Made by a program: the position numbers and the translations under genes. Positions 9,853 through 18,754 of a stretch of 64,000 nucleotides of DNA are shown here, piece by piece (within the stretch, counting starts at the first letter, position 1; each line of letters starts with the position of its first letter). This DNA is from Melanopsichium pennsylvanicum (lineage: Eukaryota > Basidiomycota > Ustilaginomycetes > Ustilaginales). The notes below the pieces were generated by a model. It searched no databases and was not told the DNA's origin. It saw only the letters and a list, made by a program, of their open reading frames with translations. Where the stretch lies: the NCBI GenBank assembly GCA_900208305.1, contig OAPG01000009.1, positions 372,001 through 436,000 of the forward strand, written 5' to 3'.

Positions 9853-9939
9853 CAAGTAAGTTACTTGTGATGGGGATTACTTGTAATGGACATTACTTGT
9901 AATGGAGATTACTTGTAATGGAGATTACTTGTAATGGAT
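9853..9939. repeat. Five 16-bp units each carrying an ATTACTTGTAAT dyad
   Basis: Units start at 9860, 9876, 9892, 9908 and 9924. Each is ATTACTTGTAATGGAN, with the first unit diverged (GTTACTTGTGATGGGG). ATTAC-TT-GTAAT is an inverted repeat, so every unit holds a potential dimer site. The array is preceded by ACAAGTAA-G-TTACTTGT, an 8-bp-arm palindrome beginning at about 9853. The position, in a divergent promoter, suggests a regulatory role; this is inference. Confidence 0.85.
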
Positions 9940-10645
9940 GTGATGACTATGAGGCGTGTGCGAGACCGGATGAGATGCGAAATTGTGTGACACAGACAGT
10001 CACAGAGTGGGGTGGGTGGAATCTCATCAAACGCGCCTCTCACTCGTTTAAAGCGCCGTCTCTTCTCTATCGTCACACTCATATTCTGGTCTGCTTTTCG
10101 CGTAAATGACCGTGTCGACGCGTTAGACTTTGTATGGAATACGCGTCGCGTAGATGACTACAGTAATCGAGATTCGATTCAACATGACTCGCTCCCGATT
10201 GATTACAATCGGGATGGCTTCCCCAACCGAACTCAGCTGAAGCAAACTACACGAGGACTGTACCACACCAACGGAAATGTGGGTGGAATTGTCGGAAATC
10301 GCTCATCAGTTTCACAATTCTGACATGGAATGAGCACCTTTGCATGCACACACGCTTCATGCGCCTCCAGAAGCAATCAAATTAGAAAACAACCTTGGAC
10401 CACATTTACTGTATATTATTTACTGGTATCGTAAGTTAGGCCGCACTCAGAGGCCGCACTCAGATCCTCATCTCATGCAAGCTTCCTTCGCATCTGTGTA
10501 CAGTAAACGAACCCTTTTTCTCGGCCATCTCCTTGTTGGCTCGCCAATTCCCGTGTTCGCTTCTTATCAGTCCTGATACCGCAAACACACACACACACAT
10601 TTTTGCACCACCATATCCCTCTTCAACCTTTACTCCGCCACCGCC

Positions 10646-13426
10646 ATGGCTTCCGCATCCTCCTTTGCAGCGCTCAAAGCGTACAGGGATGCTCGACGCA
10701 ATCCTTTCGCTGCACCAACTGCCGCAGGCTCTGATGACTTACTAGCCCCTTCAACCTCGACCAGTGCTGGCGATATGGGCCCTCCCCCACCACCGACTGC
10801 TCAAGCACAACCCCGTGCTCTTCCGATCCCTTTGAGCCGATCGACAACCTCGAATCTATCCACAATGGCCTCCCCTAAAATTCCTAGTGGTATTGGTCAA
10901 CAAAGACCATCGGTCGACTACCAACCCCAAGCCTCCAACCACAGGCCTCAAGCTGGCGCTGCTGGCAGTCGCGTGAGATTGCCAGACATTCAAGATCTCG
11001 AGCTCCGCTTCGACGCCTACTCCAACGAGCGGGCCCTCTTCTACGCACCTCTTCCCAAAAACGGCCCCAAACCAGCCGACTTTTCCACGTCCACCTCCTC
11101 TTCCTCCGCATTCTCACCCACAGGTGCACCCGCAGGTGCTCAAGCCTCACGCTCCCTCTCCGGATCCATGTCGTACTCCTACTCCCAGCTCTTGTCCAGC
11201 TCCTACTCGGCTCCAGGCGGATGGGCAGCCGCTGGCATCTCAGCCTGCCGACCAGGTGACGTCCTCCTTCGTGTTCGTCCCGAGGTAGCCGTACTCTCCA
11301 CTGCTCTGCTCGAACAGCGTTGCTCGGCATGCTACTCTCCACCAGCCACACAGCCTGTTGGCACCAAGTTGCAAAGGTGCTCTGCCTGCAAGGTCGTGCG
11401 CTACTGCTCTGCCGGCTGTCAAAAGCGCGACTGGCCAGCACACCGCGACGAATGCAAGGCGCTCAAAGCCATGCAAAAGCTGAACACATACACGTCAGCG
11501 CTCCGAGATCAACGACGACTCGATCAACGTCTTGCCGGCCGTTTCGCTCAACGCCAACGCGGAGGCAGCAGCGCTCCATTCAGTATCGGCTCGTTCCAAG
11601 ACAATGACGAGGTGGTAGCTGCCGCTGCTGTGGCCGGTCAGCTTGAACAAGAGGGCAGTGACGAGGAGGACGCCGGTGAAAATGAACATGTGCATGGTAA
11701 CAATCATGTCAAGAAAGACACAACCACCAAACAGAATCGCATTCGCTTGCCGAGCTCGATGATGCGTGCGCTCGCGCGATGGATCTGGGCCCGCAGCCGA
11801 GTTGCCGGTGGCAGCAAGGACAAAGCTAGAGGCCAAGGCGGTGACCTTCTCGAATTTTGCTCACATCGAGAACGATTTGCTCCAGAACAGCTACAACAAC
11901 AAGCACAGCTTGCGCTCCATCTTGCCCAATATCTTACCGCAGCGGCACGCGCAACTGCCACATTCGGACCTGTGTCAAGCGGCGAGGACAACCTGGACGA
12001 AATGCTGCAGCCAGAATCCACCTTCTCGCAGGGCGATGCATTGCGAGCGCTAGGCATCGACTCGGCGACGGAACTGCTCGATCTGGTTTGCCAATTCTCT
12101 TGCAACTGTTTCACACTGACCGATAGCGATCTCAATCCGCTAGGTGTGTGCATGCACCCGAGCATGGCCATGATCAACCACGCGTGCACGCCCAACGTGG
12201 CCGTCGTCTTCCCCTTTGGTGGCGCTGCCAAACACGGTCAGCAAAAGTGGAACGACGGTGAAGACAAGATCATGCAGCTGGTGGCGTTGCGTGCGATCGA
12301 GCCGGGCGAAGAGCTTCTGATAACGTACGTCGACGTTGCTGAAACGTACCAAGAGCGAAGGAGCTACCTGAAGAAGCGATATTGCTTTGACTGCAGATGC
12401 GATCTTTGTCGCAAGAGCTACGCCAAGCTCGCACCTGCCACCGCACCGTCGTTGGCGTCGTCGGCTTCTTCGTCGTCCCAGGGATTCGGAATACGTTCAC
12501 CGCAGACCAGCAGCTGGATCGACCCACGATGTGCTGTGTGGTGTCCGCTTCGCTGTGGTGGTTGGATCGATGGGTCCGCCTTGGAGTCGCAAGGCGATGC
12601 TGGAGCAGACTCGTCTGATGCATCACAGCCCGGCGTTGCCAAGTGCAACAAGTGCCAATCGGTGTCTAGAGTGAGCTCTTCGGACGTTGCGGAGGATACG
12701 CAGCAGGCTAAAGATGCTCTCAAACAAGCTTCTCGGCTCCTGGAGCAGGGCGATGCGGAGGCAGCTTGGACTCGATGCGCCTCGGTGTTGCCTGTGTTGG
12801 TGGAGCGGTACCCGCCTTCGTGGCAGACACTGTTCCAGTTGCTACGCTTGGCGACGACATGCTTGATCGAGGTGGGCTCGTTTCTCTTGTCTCTGGAACC
12901 AAGCGAGGCATCCAACGACGAGGTAGCGGTGTACTGCTTTGACGAAGCAGTGAGAATGCAGATGATGGTAGTTGCAGGTACACAAGCCTCGAGTGCACCT
13001 ATCTATCCCAAGGGGCATCCCGCCAGAGCCATCGCCATTGCAACTCTGGCCAAGCTCACTCTTGCACAATTTGACCACGCACAACGTCTCGGCGAGCGTG
13101 CAAGTGCGGGCACATGGCAGGAAAGAACGATGCAGTGTAGCGCTGAGACGAGCGCGCCGGTTTTACGTGCTGCGGTGGAGCAAATGGCAGCGCAAGGAGG
13201 CAAAACACTGTCGATCCTCAAGGACGCGCCAAGCGTGCCCGAAGAGATGCGAATTGAGCTGATCAAACAGTTGCTCACGCAATCGATTGAGGAGTTGGAC
13301 ATTGGATTTGGCAGATCGAATCAGGGTGGCCGTACAGGTCGTGAGATGCGCACGGCTCTGAATGAGATAGAACAAGAGATTGCGCTGTTGGCCCAACAGA
13401 CACGATCTCTGTCAGTGTCTGAGTGA
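10646..13426 (+). CDS. SMYD-type protein with MYND zinc finger and SET domain
   Basis: The single exon encodes 926 residues, with ATG in good context (CCGCCATGG). The MYND finger spans about residues 226-269: CSAC, CSACK, YCSAGCQ and HRDEC. The SET core follows as MINHACTPNVAVVF (about 505-518) and GEELLITYVD (about 555-564). The post-SET cysteines are YCFDCRCDLC (about 578-588). The order is that of SMYD lysine methyltransferases, which methylate histones or other proteins using S-adenosylmethionine. The key NHxCxPN motif is intact, so the domain could be active. Differences from animal SMYDs: a Ser/Pro-rich N-terminus of about 200 residues, and about 230 residues between MYND and SET that include an acidic insertion. 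The last 200 residues are helical, TPR-like. Substrate unknown. Confidence 0.9.
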   Translation: MASASSFAALKAYRDARRNPFAAPTAAGSDDLLAPSTSTSAGDMGPPPPPTAQAQPRALPIPLSRSTTSNLSTMASPKIPSGIGQQRPSVDYQPQASNHRPQAGAAGSRVRLPDIQDLELRFDAYSNERALFYAPLPKNGPKPADFSTSTSSSSAFSPTGAPAGAQASRSLSGSMSYSYSQLLSSSYSAPGGWAAAGISACRPGDVLLRVRPEVAVLSTALLEQRCSACYSPPATQPVGTKLQRCSACKVVRYCSAGCQKRDWPAHRDECKALKAMQKLNTYTSALRDQRRLDQRLAGRFAQRQRGGSSAPFSIGSFQDNDEVVAAAAVAGQLEQEGSDEEDAGENEHVHGNNHVKKDTTTKQNRIRLPSSMMRALARWIWARSRVAGGSKDKARGQGGDLLEFCSHRERFAPEQLQQQAQLALHLAQYLTAAARATATFGPVSSGEDNLDEMLQPESTFSQGDALRALGIDSATELLDLVCQFSCNCFTLTDSDLNPLGVCMHPSMAMINHACTPNVAVVFPFGGAAKHGQQKWNDGEDKIMQLVALRAIEPGEELLITYVDVAETYQERRSYLKKRYCFDCRCDLCRKSYAKLAPATAPSLASSASSSSQGFGIRSPQTSSWIDPRCAVWCPLRCGGWIDGSALESQGDAGADSSDASQPGVAKCNKCQSVSRVSSSDVAEDTQQAKDALKQASRLLEQGDAEAAWTRCASVLPVLVERYPPSWQTLFQLLRLATTCLIEVGSFLLSLEPSEASNDEVAVYCFDEAVRMQMMVVAGTQASSAPIYPKGHPARAIAIATLAKLTLAQFDHAQRLGERASAGTWQERTMQCSAETSAPVLRAAVEQMAAQGGKTLSILKDAPSVPEEMRIELIKQLLTQSIEELDIGFGRSNQGGRTGREMRTALNEIEQEIALLAQQTRSLSVSE

Positions 13427-14179
13427 TTTCGCTGGATGGAGGGCATCTTGAGCTAGATGGTTTTTTTTTTTTTTGCTAATTTAACAACTGTACTGAACTT
13501 TTATTAATAGTGTATTTGTATGTGTGTTAGTAAAGTGTCATGGTGGACGCGTCTGTGCTTAACGCGTCTGTTTGGTGAGTGCATGACATGAGCAGGCTGA
13601 ATGAGCGAGTAAGTTTAGTGAGACTTTGAGTGTGGGTGAGGCAACGCGTTTGAGCAAAATCAACACTTTTTCACACGCAGCTGAGCTTTTCTTGGTCTTA
13701 ATTTTCTCAATCGAGCCTGTCTGCCTGTCTGCCTGTCTGCCTGTCTGCCTGTCTGCCTGTCTGCCTGTCTGCCAGTCTTGTCTGTCTGTCTAACTTAGAC
13801 TGTAACTCTTAGGCACTCTATCTGCACCTCCATCAACCACCGACGCGCTTCAGCGCAGTCACTCGACTTGGGCTTTATTCGCTACTCCACCCTCCTCATC
13901 TACACCCTCCTCATCTACATCCTCATCACCTAGTCAGCCTGCTTACTAGTGTAACGATACCGTCTTCTAGAAGGATCCTCACGCTCCAGACAGAACCATC
14001 ATACCACCCTTTTGCACACGACTAGGGGTATTTTTTCCACCGAATCGGACAACTTTTCTATAATCCAACCTGAACGCGTTGGTGATTCTTAACCCTTCGC
14101 AGAGGTAGTCTGGCAGCACTTCGTCTCGAGCTGCTTTGACGTAGCTCTCAGCAACTATCAATCTACGTCTGAAAACGCC
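13427..14179. other. Spacer between the SMYD gene and PDS5
   Basis: This 753-bp spacer contains the SMYD 3' end, a 12-T run near 13462, the octamer array at 13716-13773, a duplicated CTACACCCTCCTCAT element near 13900 and the PDS5 promoter. No gene is seen. Confidence 0.5.
13716..13773. repeat. Octamer microsatellite (CCTGTCTG) x 7.25
   Basis: There are seven perfect tandem copies plus two bases, followed by degenerate TGTCTGTCTGTC. It lies about 400 bp upstream of the PDS5 start. Confidence 0.95.
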
Positions 14180-17100
14180 ATGACGACCACAGTCAGCTCA
14201 ACAGCGGGCTCCTCTTCCCGCGCATTGACAACGCGTAGAGCAACTCTCGCTCGACTCTCGCTCAAAGGCAAGCTTTACCAAAAGGGTTCTTCAACAGATG
14301 CACTTCTCAAGCGTGTGCGACAAGTTCGCACAGAGCTCAGCGAGATGGATCAGGACGCGGTCGATGTCAACTCACTCAAAGACATCTGTAAGGAGCTTGT
14401 CACTCCGGCCCTCATGCTTCACAAAGACAAAGCTGTCAAAGCCAATGTCGCCTGCTGTCTAGCCGACATGCTCCGACTCTTCGCTCCTAATGCGCCCTTC
14501 ACACCAGCAGAACTGCGCGATATCTTTCAATTCTTCCTTCACCAACTCACCATGCCCCAAGCAGGACTCTCCAAGCCAAATGGACCACAACACGCAGAAT
14601 ACTTTTACTTGCTCGAAAGCTTAAGTAACGTCAAATCGGTCGTGCTCGTTTGCGATCTGGCCAATGTCGATGACATGATGACGGATTACTTCAAGGGATT
14701 CCTGGATCTTGTACGTCCGGACATGTCCAAGAATGTCGAAATCTGCATGGCCGACGTACTCGTTCAGCTTATAGACGAATGCGTCACGCTTCCCTCCGAC
14801 GTGCTCGACTTGCTCCTTGCCAACTTCACCGCCAAAGGCATCAAGCACAACCCTTCAGCACACCGACTTGCCGTAGAGGTCTGCTCCAACACCAAGGATC
14901 GCCTCCAGAAGAACGTCGCACAGTACTTCAACGAGGTCATCCTCTCAGCAACTTCGGAGGACGATCCGGACGAGCGTCTCGAAAGCTTGCAAAATGCGCA
15001 TTCGCTCATCGTTCAGATCAACCGCGTCGTGCCATCACTCTTGCTCAACGTCATTCCTCAGCTGGAAGAAGAGCTTAGGGCGGAGGATGTGCAGCTCCGC
15101 ATGCTTGCCACCAAAGTATTGGGTCAGATGTTTGCGGAGAAGCCTTCATCCACGGCTGCCGAGAGCAGCAATCTCGCGCGCAGATACATTGGCACCTGGC
15201 GAGCCTGGCTCGGGAGAGCCAATGACAAGTCTTCCAGCCTTCGTGTCGTCTGGGCTGAATGCATCAAGCCCATCCTCGTCCACCACCCTGAACTGCGAAA
15301 CGATCTGACGCCCGTTCTGCAGAGCAAGCTCATGGAGCCAGATGAGCGTGTACGAGCTGCCACCGCCAAGATGCTCGGCTCGCTCGACTACGAAACCGCG
15401 CTCCACCACGTGGACAAGTCGGTGCTGCTCACGCTCGCAGACCGATGCAAGGACAAAAAGACGCTCGTGCGCAAGGAATCGCTCGAGGCGGTGGGAAAAC
15501 TCTTCGACATGGCTTATTCGGAGATCGACAACAACGATCCCGCAGCTATTCAACAGTTTGCATGGATCCCACAGGAAATTTTCAAGTGTCTTTACGCCGG
15601 ACAGATTGATTTGCAGGTGTTGGTCGCTGCCACCGTGGAGAAGTACATTCTCCCCATTGCTTCCAACCTCGATGAAGATGAAGCAGCATGGACCCATCGC
15701 CTTTTGCTGGTGATCAAGTACCTCGAGCCTGAAGCAACAAAAGCAATGCTTCGTCTAAGCAACCTCATCTTTGTGCGTCCGGCCCTGCCAGACCACTTTC
15801 TGGACTGCTGCGAACAGTACAACGGCGGCGACGTCGCTGCCGGCAAGGACCCGAATGTAGTCAAGACGGCAATGGCTGATCGCATCCGACGCTGCGCAGC
15901 CATGTTCCCAGAGCGTGAACGCGCCAAAACAGATCTTCATGCCTTTGCCAAGCTCAACGATACACGCATCTACAAACTCATGCGAACCTGCTTTGACCCC
16001 CAGACGGACCTCAAAACCGCGGTGAAGAGCAGAAACGATGCTCTGCGTCGAGTCGAAAATGCCCAGGCGAGCATTCTCGATACGATGACTGTGTTTGTCC
16101 GAAGCGCTTCGTACTTCATTCTCAACAGATCATCGGTGCCAACGCTCATTCGAAAGCTTTCTCACCAGCCCTCACGAGGCAAGGCAAGCTCTTCGTCTCA
16201 AGCTCAATCCCAAGATGGAAGCGACGCGAGTGACGTCGAGACCCACCGAGCATCAGCAAACGAATTGCTCGAGTTCATCGCCAAACGATGCCCTGCCATG
16301 CTCGCTATGCACGTACCTGAGCTGTGCAGAGCCTTGTTCGACGAGTCAAACCCCATCCTCACTCAGACTTGTCTTCAGGCCCTTGCCGCAGTCGCACAAT
16401 GGAAAACATCCAAAGTGCAGCTCGACAAGAAAGCTGTTGAACGTCTCGCAAAGCTCGTTCTGAAAGGTACACCACTGCAAGCCAAGTTCGCCTCGAAACT
16501 TCTCGCAATTGTCGCCACTGGCGGTGCTAGGGGCGGACGCAAAGCTGTTGGCCAAAAGCCCGGTACTCCCGGCACCTCCGTCTCCAGCAGCGTAGCCTTT
16601 GGCGTGCTGGAAGAAGTGCTAGACTCTCTTGCTAAACATCTCGCCGCAGCCAAGCCCGAGCGCCAGGTAGCAATCCTCTATAGCTTGGCCCAATTCTTCA
16701 AACACTCGCCGGACGCGTCCGAGAACGTATCCAGCACTGTAGTCCGCACCATCCTCTCCGACATTCTGTTGAAACCCTTGCCCGCTTCCAAAGCGAAGGC
16801 ATACTCCAACGGCGGGGAGGACTGGATCGAAGATGCATCCATTGATCACGAACTCAAGTCTAAGCTTCTGTCCCTCGTTGTGCTCACTCGGCGTTGCGAG
16901 GCGTTCGGCGAAACGGATTCTGCTGGGGATATGGCCAAGCCAATCTTCCGACTCTTATGGGCGGTGGTGTCTGCCGGAGAAGCCAAATCGCTATCCACAC
17001 CTGTTGCGGCTAAATCGAGGATGCGTTTGCAGGCGGCCGTGTGCGTGTTGAAGCTTGCAAGACATCCGAGCTACGATGCATGCATTGGCAGGGAGTATCT

Positions 17101-18058
17101 GGATCTGGCATTCACTGTTCAAGATGAAAGCTTCAGTGTTCGCTCGAGGATCCTCCACAAACTCTTGACATACCTTCAAGCACGCAGAATCGACTCGAGG
17201 TTTTTGGCCATGTCTTTCCTCGCAGCCTACGACCCGGAAGAGGAGAATCGAAACATGGTCCTTCGCTACTGCCAACTCAACAGCCGCTCTCTCCAGCCCG
17301 ATCAAAGGCTCAAACACTTGGACATCTCGTTGCCGCGTTTGCTCCACCTCTTGGCTCACCATCCCGACTTTTCACGCGAAACCAAAGAAGATCTGGTGCA
17401 GTTTGTGAGGTACCTCGAGTTCTTCCTCGACTCGCTCTGCACGCCTTCGAACGCGTCGTTGTTTTACTACCTGGCAACGCGCGTCAAGGGAGTAAGGGAC
17501 GCAGAAAGCCAAGGTGCCAGCGAAAACCTTTACGCACTGAGCGAATTGGCGCAACTGGTGATCAAGAAGAGGGCGGCGCAACAGGGTTGGACCGTCGAAA
17601 GCTATCCAGGCAAAGTGACGCTACCCGGAGACATTTTTAAACCTCTGCCCTCTCGAGAAGTTCAGAGAGAGATTTACGATCGACAGTATCTTCCACAGGA
17701 TCTGGTGAAACAGTTGTCCGAATTTAAGGTCAAATCCGGTGGTGGTGGTACAAAAAGTAGTGCTGGTTCGGGATCGAAATGGAATGTTAGCATCAGAGGC
17801 ACTGGTAAGGGTGGAGGTGGTACCAAGAAGAGAAAGGCAGGTGGTGCTGTTGGTAAAAAGGCCACATCGAAGGCTAAGAAGAAACGAAAGCAAGATTCAG
17901 ATGATGGGGATGATGATGATGACGAGGATGAAATGGATGAGGATGAGGGAGATGAAAGCAGTGATCTCAGCGAAGAAGAACAAAGTGTTCATCAACAACA
18001 GCAGCATCAAGTCAAAGATGATGGAAATGAGAGCTCGAATCTCAGCGAAGAAGAGTAG
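14180..18058 (+). CDS. PDS5: Sister chromatid cohesion protein Pds5
   Basis: The single exon encodes 1292 residues, a usual size for Pds5. Pds5 binds cohesin and controls its loading, acetylation and release by Wapl. The protein is helical-repeat (HEAT-like) through about residue 1130. The best match is the family stretch around residues 365-445, with ECIKPILVHHPELR, KLMEPDERVRAATAKMLG and CKDKKTLVRKESLEAVGKLFD. The C-terminus is first Gly/Lys-rich and basic (about 1180-1240), then strongly acidic. It ends with a duplicated ESS(D/N)LSEEE element, split by a Gln/His run. Such charged tails are common in Pds5 and Spo76 proteins. Start chosen at the first ATG (GCCATGACG). Confidence 0.93.
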   Translation: MTTTVSSTAGSSSRALTTRRATLARLSLKGKLYQKGSSTDALLKRVRQVRTELSEMDQDAVDVNSLKDICKELVTPALMLHKDKAVKANVACCLADMLRLFAPNAPFTPAELRDIFQFFLHQLTMPQAGLSKPNGPQHAEYFYLLESLSNVKSVVLVCDLANVDDMMTDYFKGFLDLVRPDMSKNVEICMADVLVQLIDECVTLPSDVLDLLLANFTAKGIKHNPSAHRLAVEVCSNTKDRLQKNVAQYFNEVILSATSEDDPDERLESLQNAHSLIVQINRVVPSLLLNVIPQLEEELRAEDVQLRMLATKVLGQMFAEKPSSTAAESSNLARRYIGTWRAWLGRANDKSSSLRVVWAECIKPILVHHPELRNDLTPVLQSKLMEPDERVRAATAKMLGSLDYETALHHVDKSVLLTLADRCKDKKTLVRKESLEAVGKLFDMAYSEIDNNDPAAIQQFAWIPQEIFKCLYAGQIDLQVLVAATVEKYILPIASNLDEDEAAWTHRLLLVIKYLEPEATKAMLRLSNLIFVRPALPDHFLDCCEQYNGGDVAAGKDPNVVKTAMADRIRRCAAMFPERERAKTDLHAFAKLNDTRIYKLMRTCFDPQTDLKTAVKSRNDALRRVENAQASILDTMTVFVRSASYFILNRSSVPTLIRKLSHQPSRGKASSSSQAQSQDGSDASDVETHRASANELLEFIAKRCPAMLAMHVPELCRALFDESNPILTQTCLQALAAVAQWKTSKVQLDKKAVERLAKLVLKGTPLQAKFASKLLAIVATGGARGGRKAVGQKPGTPGTSVSSSVAFGVLEEVLDSLAKHLAAAKPERQVAILYSLAQFFKHSPDASENVSSTVVRTILSDILLKPLPASKAKAYSNGGEDWIEDASIDHELKSKLLSLVVLTRRCEAFGETDSAGDMAKPIFRLLWAVVSAGEAKSLSTPVAAKSRMRLQAAVCVLKLARHPSYDACIGREYLDLAFTVQDESFSVRSRILHKLLTYLQARRIDSRFLAMSFLAAYDPEEENRNMVLRYCQLNSRSLQPDQRLKHLDISLPRLLHLLAHHPDFSRETKEDLVQFVRYLEFFLDSLCTPSNASLFYYLATRVKGVRDAESQGASENLYALSELAQLVIKKRAAQQGWTVESYPGKVTLPGDIFKPLPSREVQREIYDRQYLPQDLVKQLSEFKVKSGGGGTKSSAGSGSKWNVSIRGTGKGGGGTKKRKAGGAVGKKATSKAKKKRKQDSDDGDDDDDEDEMDEDEGDESSDLSEEEQSVHQQQQHQVKDDGNESSNLSEEE

Positions 18059-18754
18059 CGTAGCTCTCTCCGAACCTGCACAGCAATTCAGATAATCTGT
18101 GGTTGGTAACTAGCGGTGAGGGTCGTGAGTGGAAGTCTCCAAATTGAACAGTGCAGTAAATTTACAGTGCAGTGCAGTACATTAATTGTCTCGGATTGAT
18201 CCATCGATGAGTATGTTAGTGGTTAGGGTTTTATTTGAAAATTGCATTTATTCCCTTTTTTTCCGTATTCAAGTTTGTGAGGTACGCAATTGATTTAAAA
18301 AATGTAGATGGAGCGCATTGCTTAGTGTTACAGGATTGGAGAAGCATTGATGTTGAAGTTTTCTGTCAAAGCTTGGCAAGCTTCCCTTGAGTGTTTGATC
18401 GCAATTGAGTTCGAATTGCAGGTTGGGGGAGCAAAGAAGACAGTGCATGATTTTTTATTTATTTTGGTGACATTGATTTTTCGCGGACAGTTTAAGCGCG
18501 CACTGTAACCACTCAAACAGCTCAACTCGTTCCTCTTATACTGTACAAACACTCTCTGTAGATGACACTTTGATTAGTTCTAAGAAAAACCTCCCTTAAA
18601 ACACTGAGCATAACAGTCAAATCAACCCCGTACCTATCCATCCTGCATCCAACCAACCGAAAACAAAAAATTCAAGAAGGGTGCAGTCCAAAATCCAAAA
18701 AGAGGCGTACAGTATGTACGAATACAGAATAGCTTATTAATTATAATTTGAGCT
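18059..18754. other. Convergent spacer between PDS5 and SET3
   Basis: This 696-bp AT-rich spacer contains the 3' UTRs of two converging genes. It includes a CAGTAAATTTACAGT palindromic element at 18154-18168 and repeated GTGCAGT words beside it. No gene is supported. Confidence 0.5.

Larger units (their letters stand above)
8918..10645. promoter_or_regulatory. Long divergent spacer rich in tandem repeats
   Basis: The 1.7-kb spacer between two head-to-head genes holds a GA array (9071-9141), a duplicated 14-bp unit GAGCAAAAGAGCTG (9343-9373), the dyad array at 9853-9939 and two copies of GGCCGCACTCAGA (10439-10464). It also has a TTTACTGTATATTATTTACTG stretch at 10405-10425. Short frames in it overlap repeats and look like chance. 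Confidence 0.5.
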
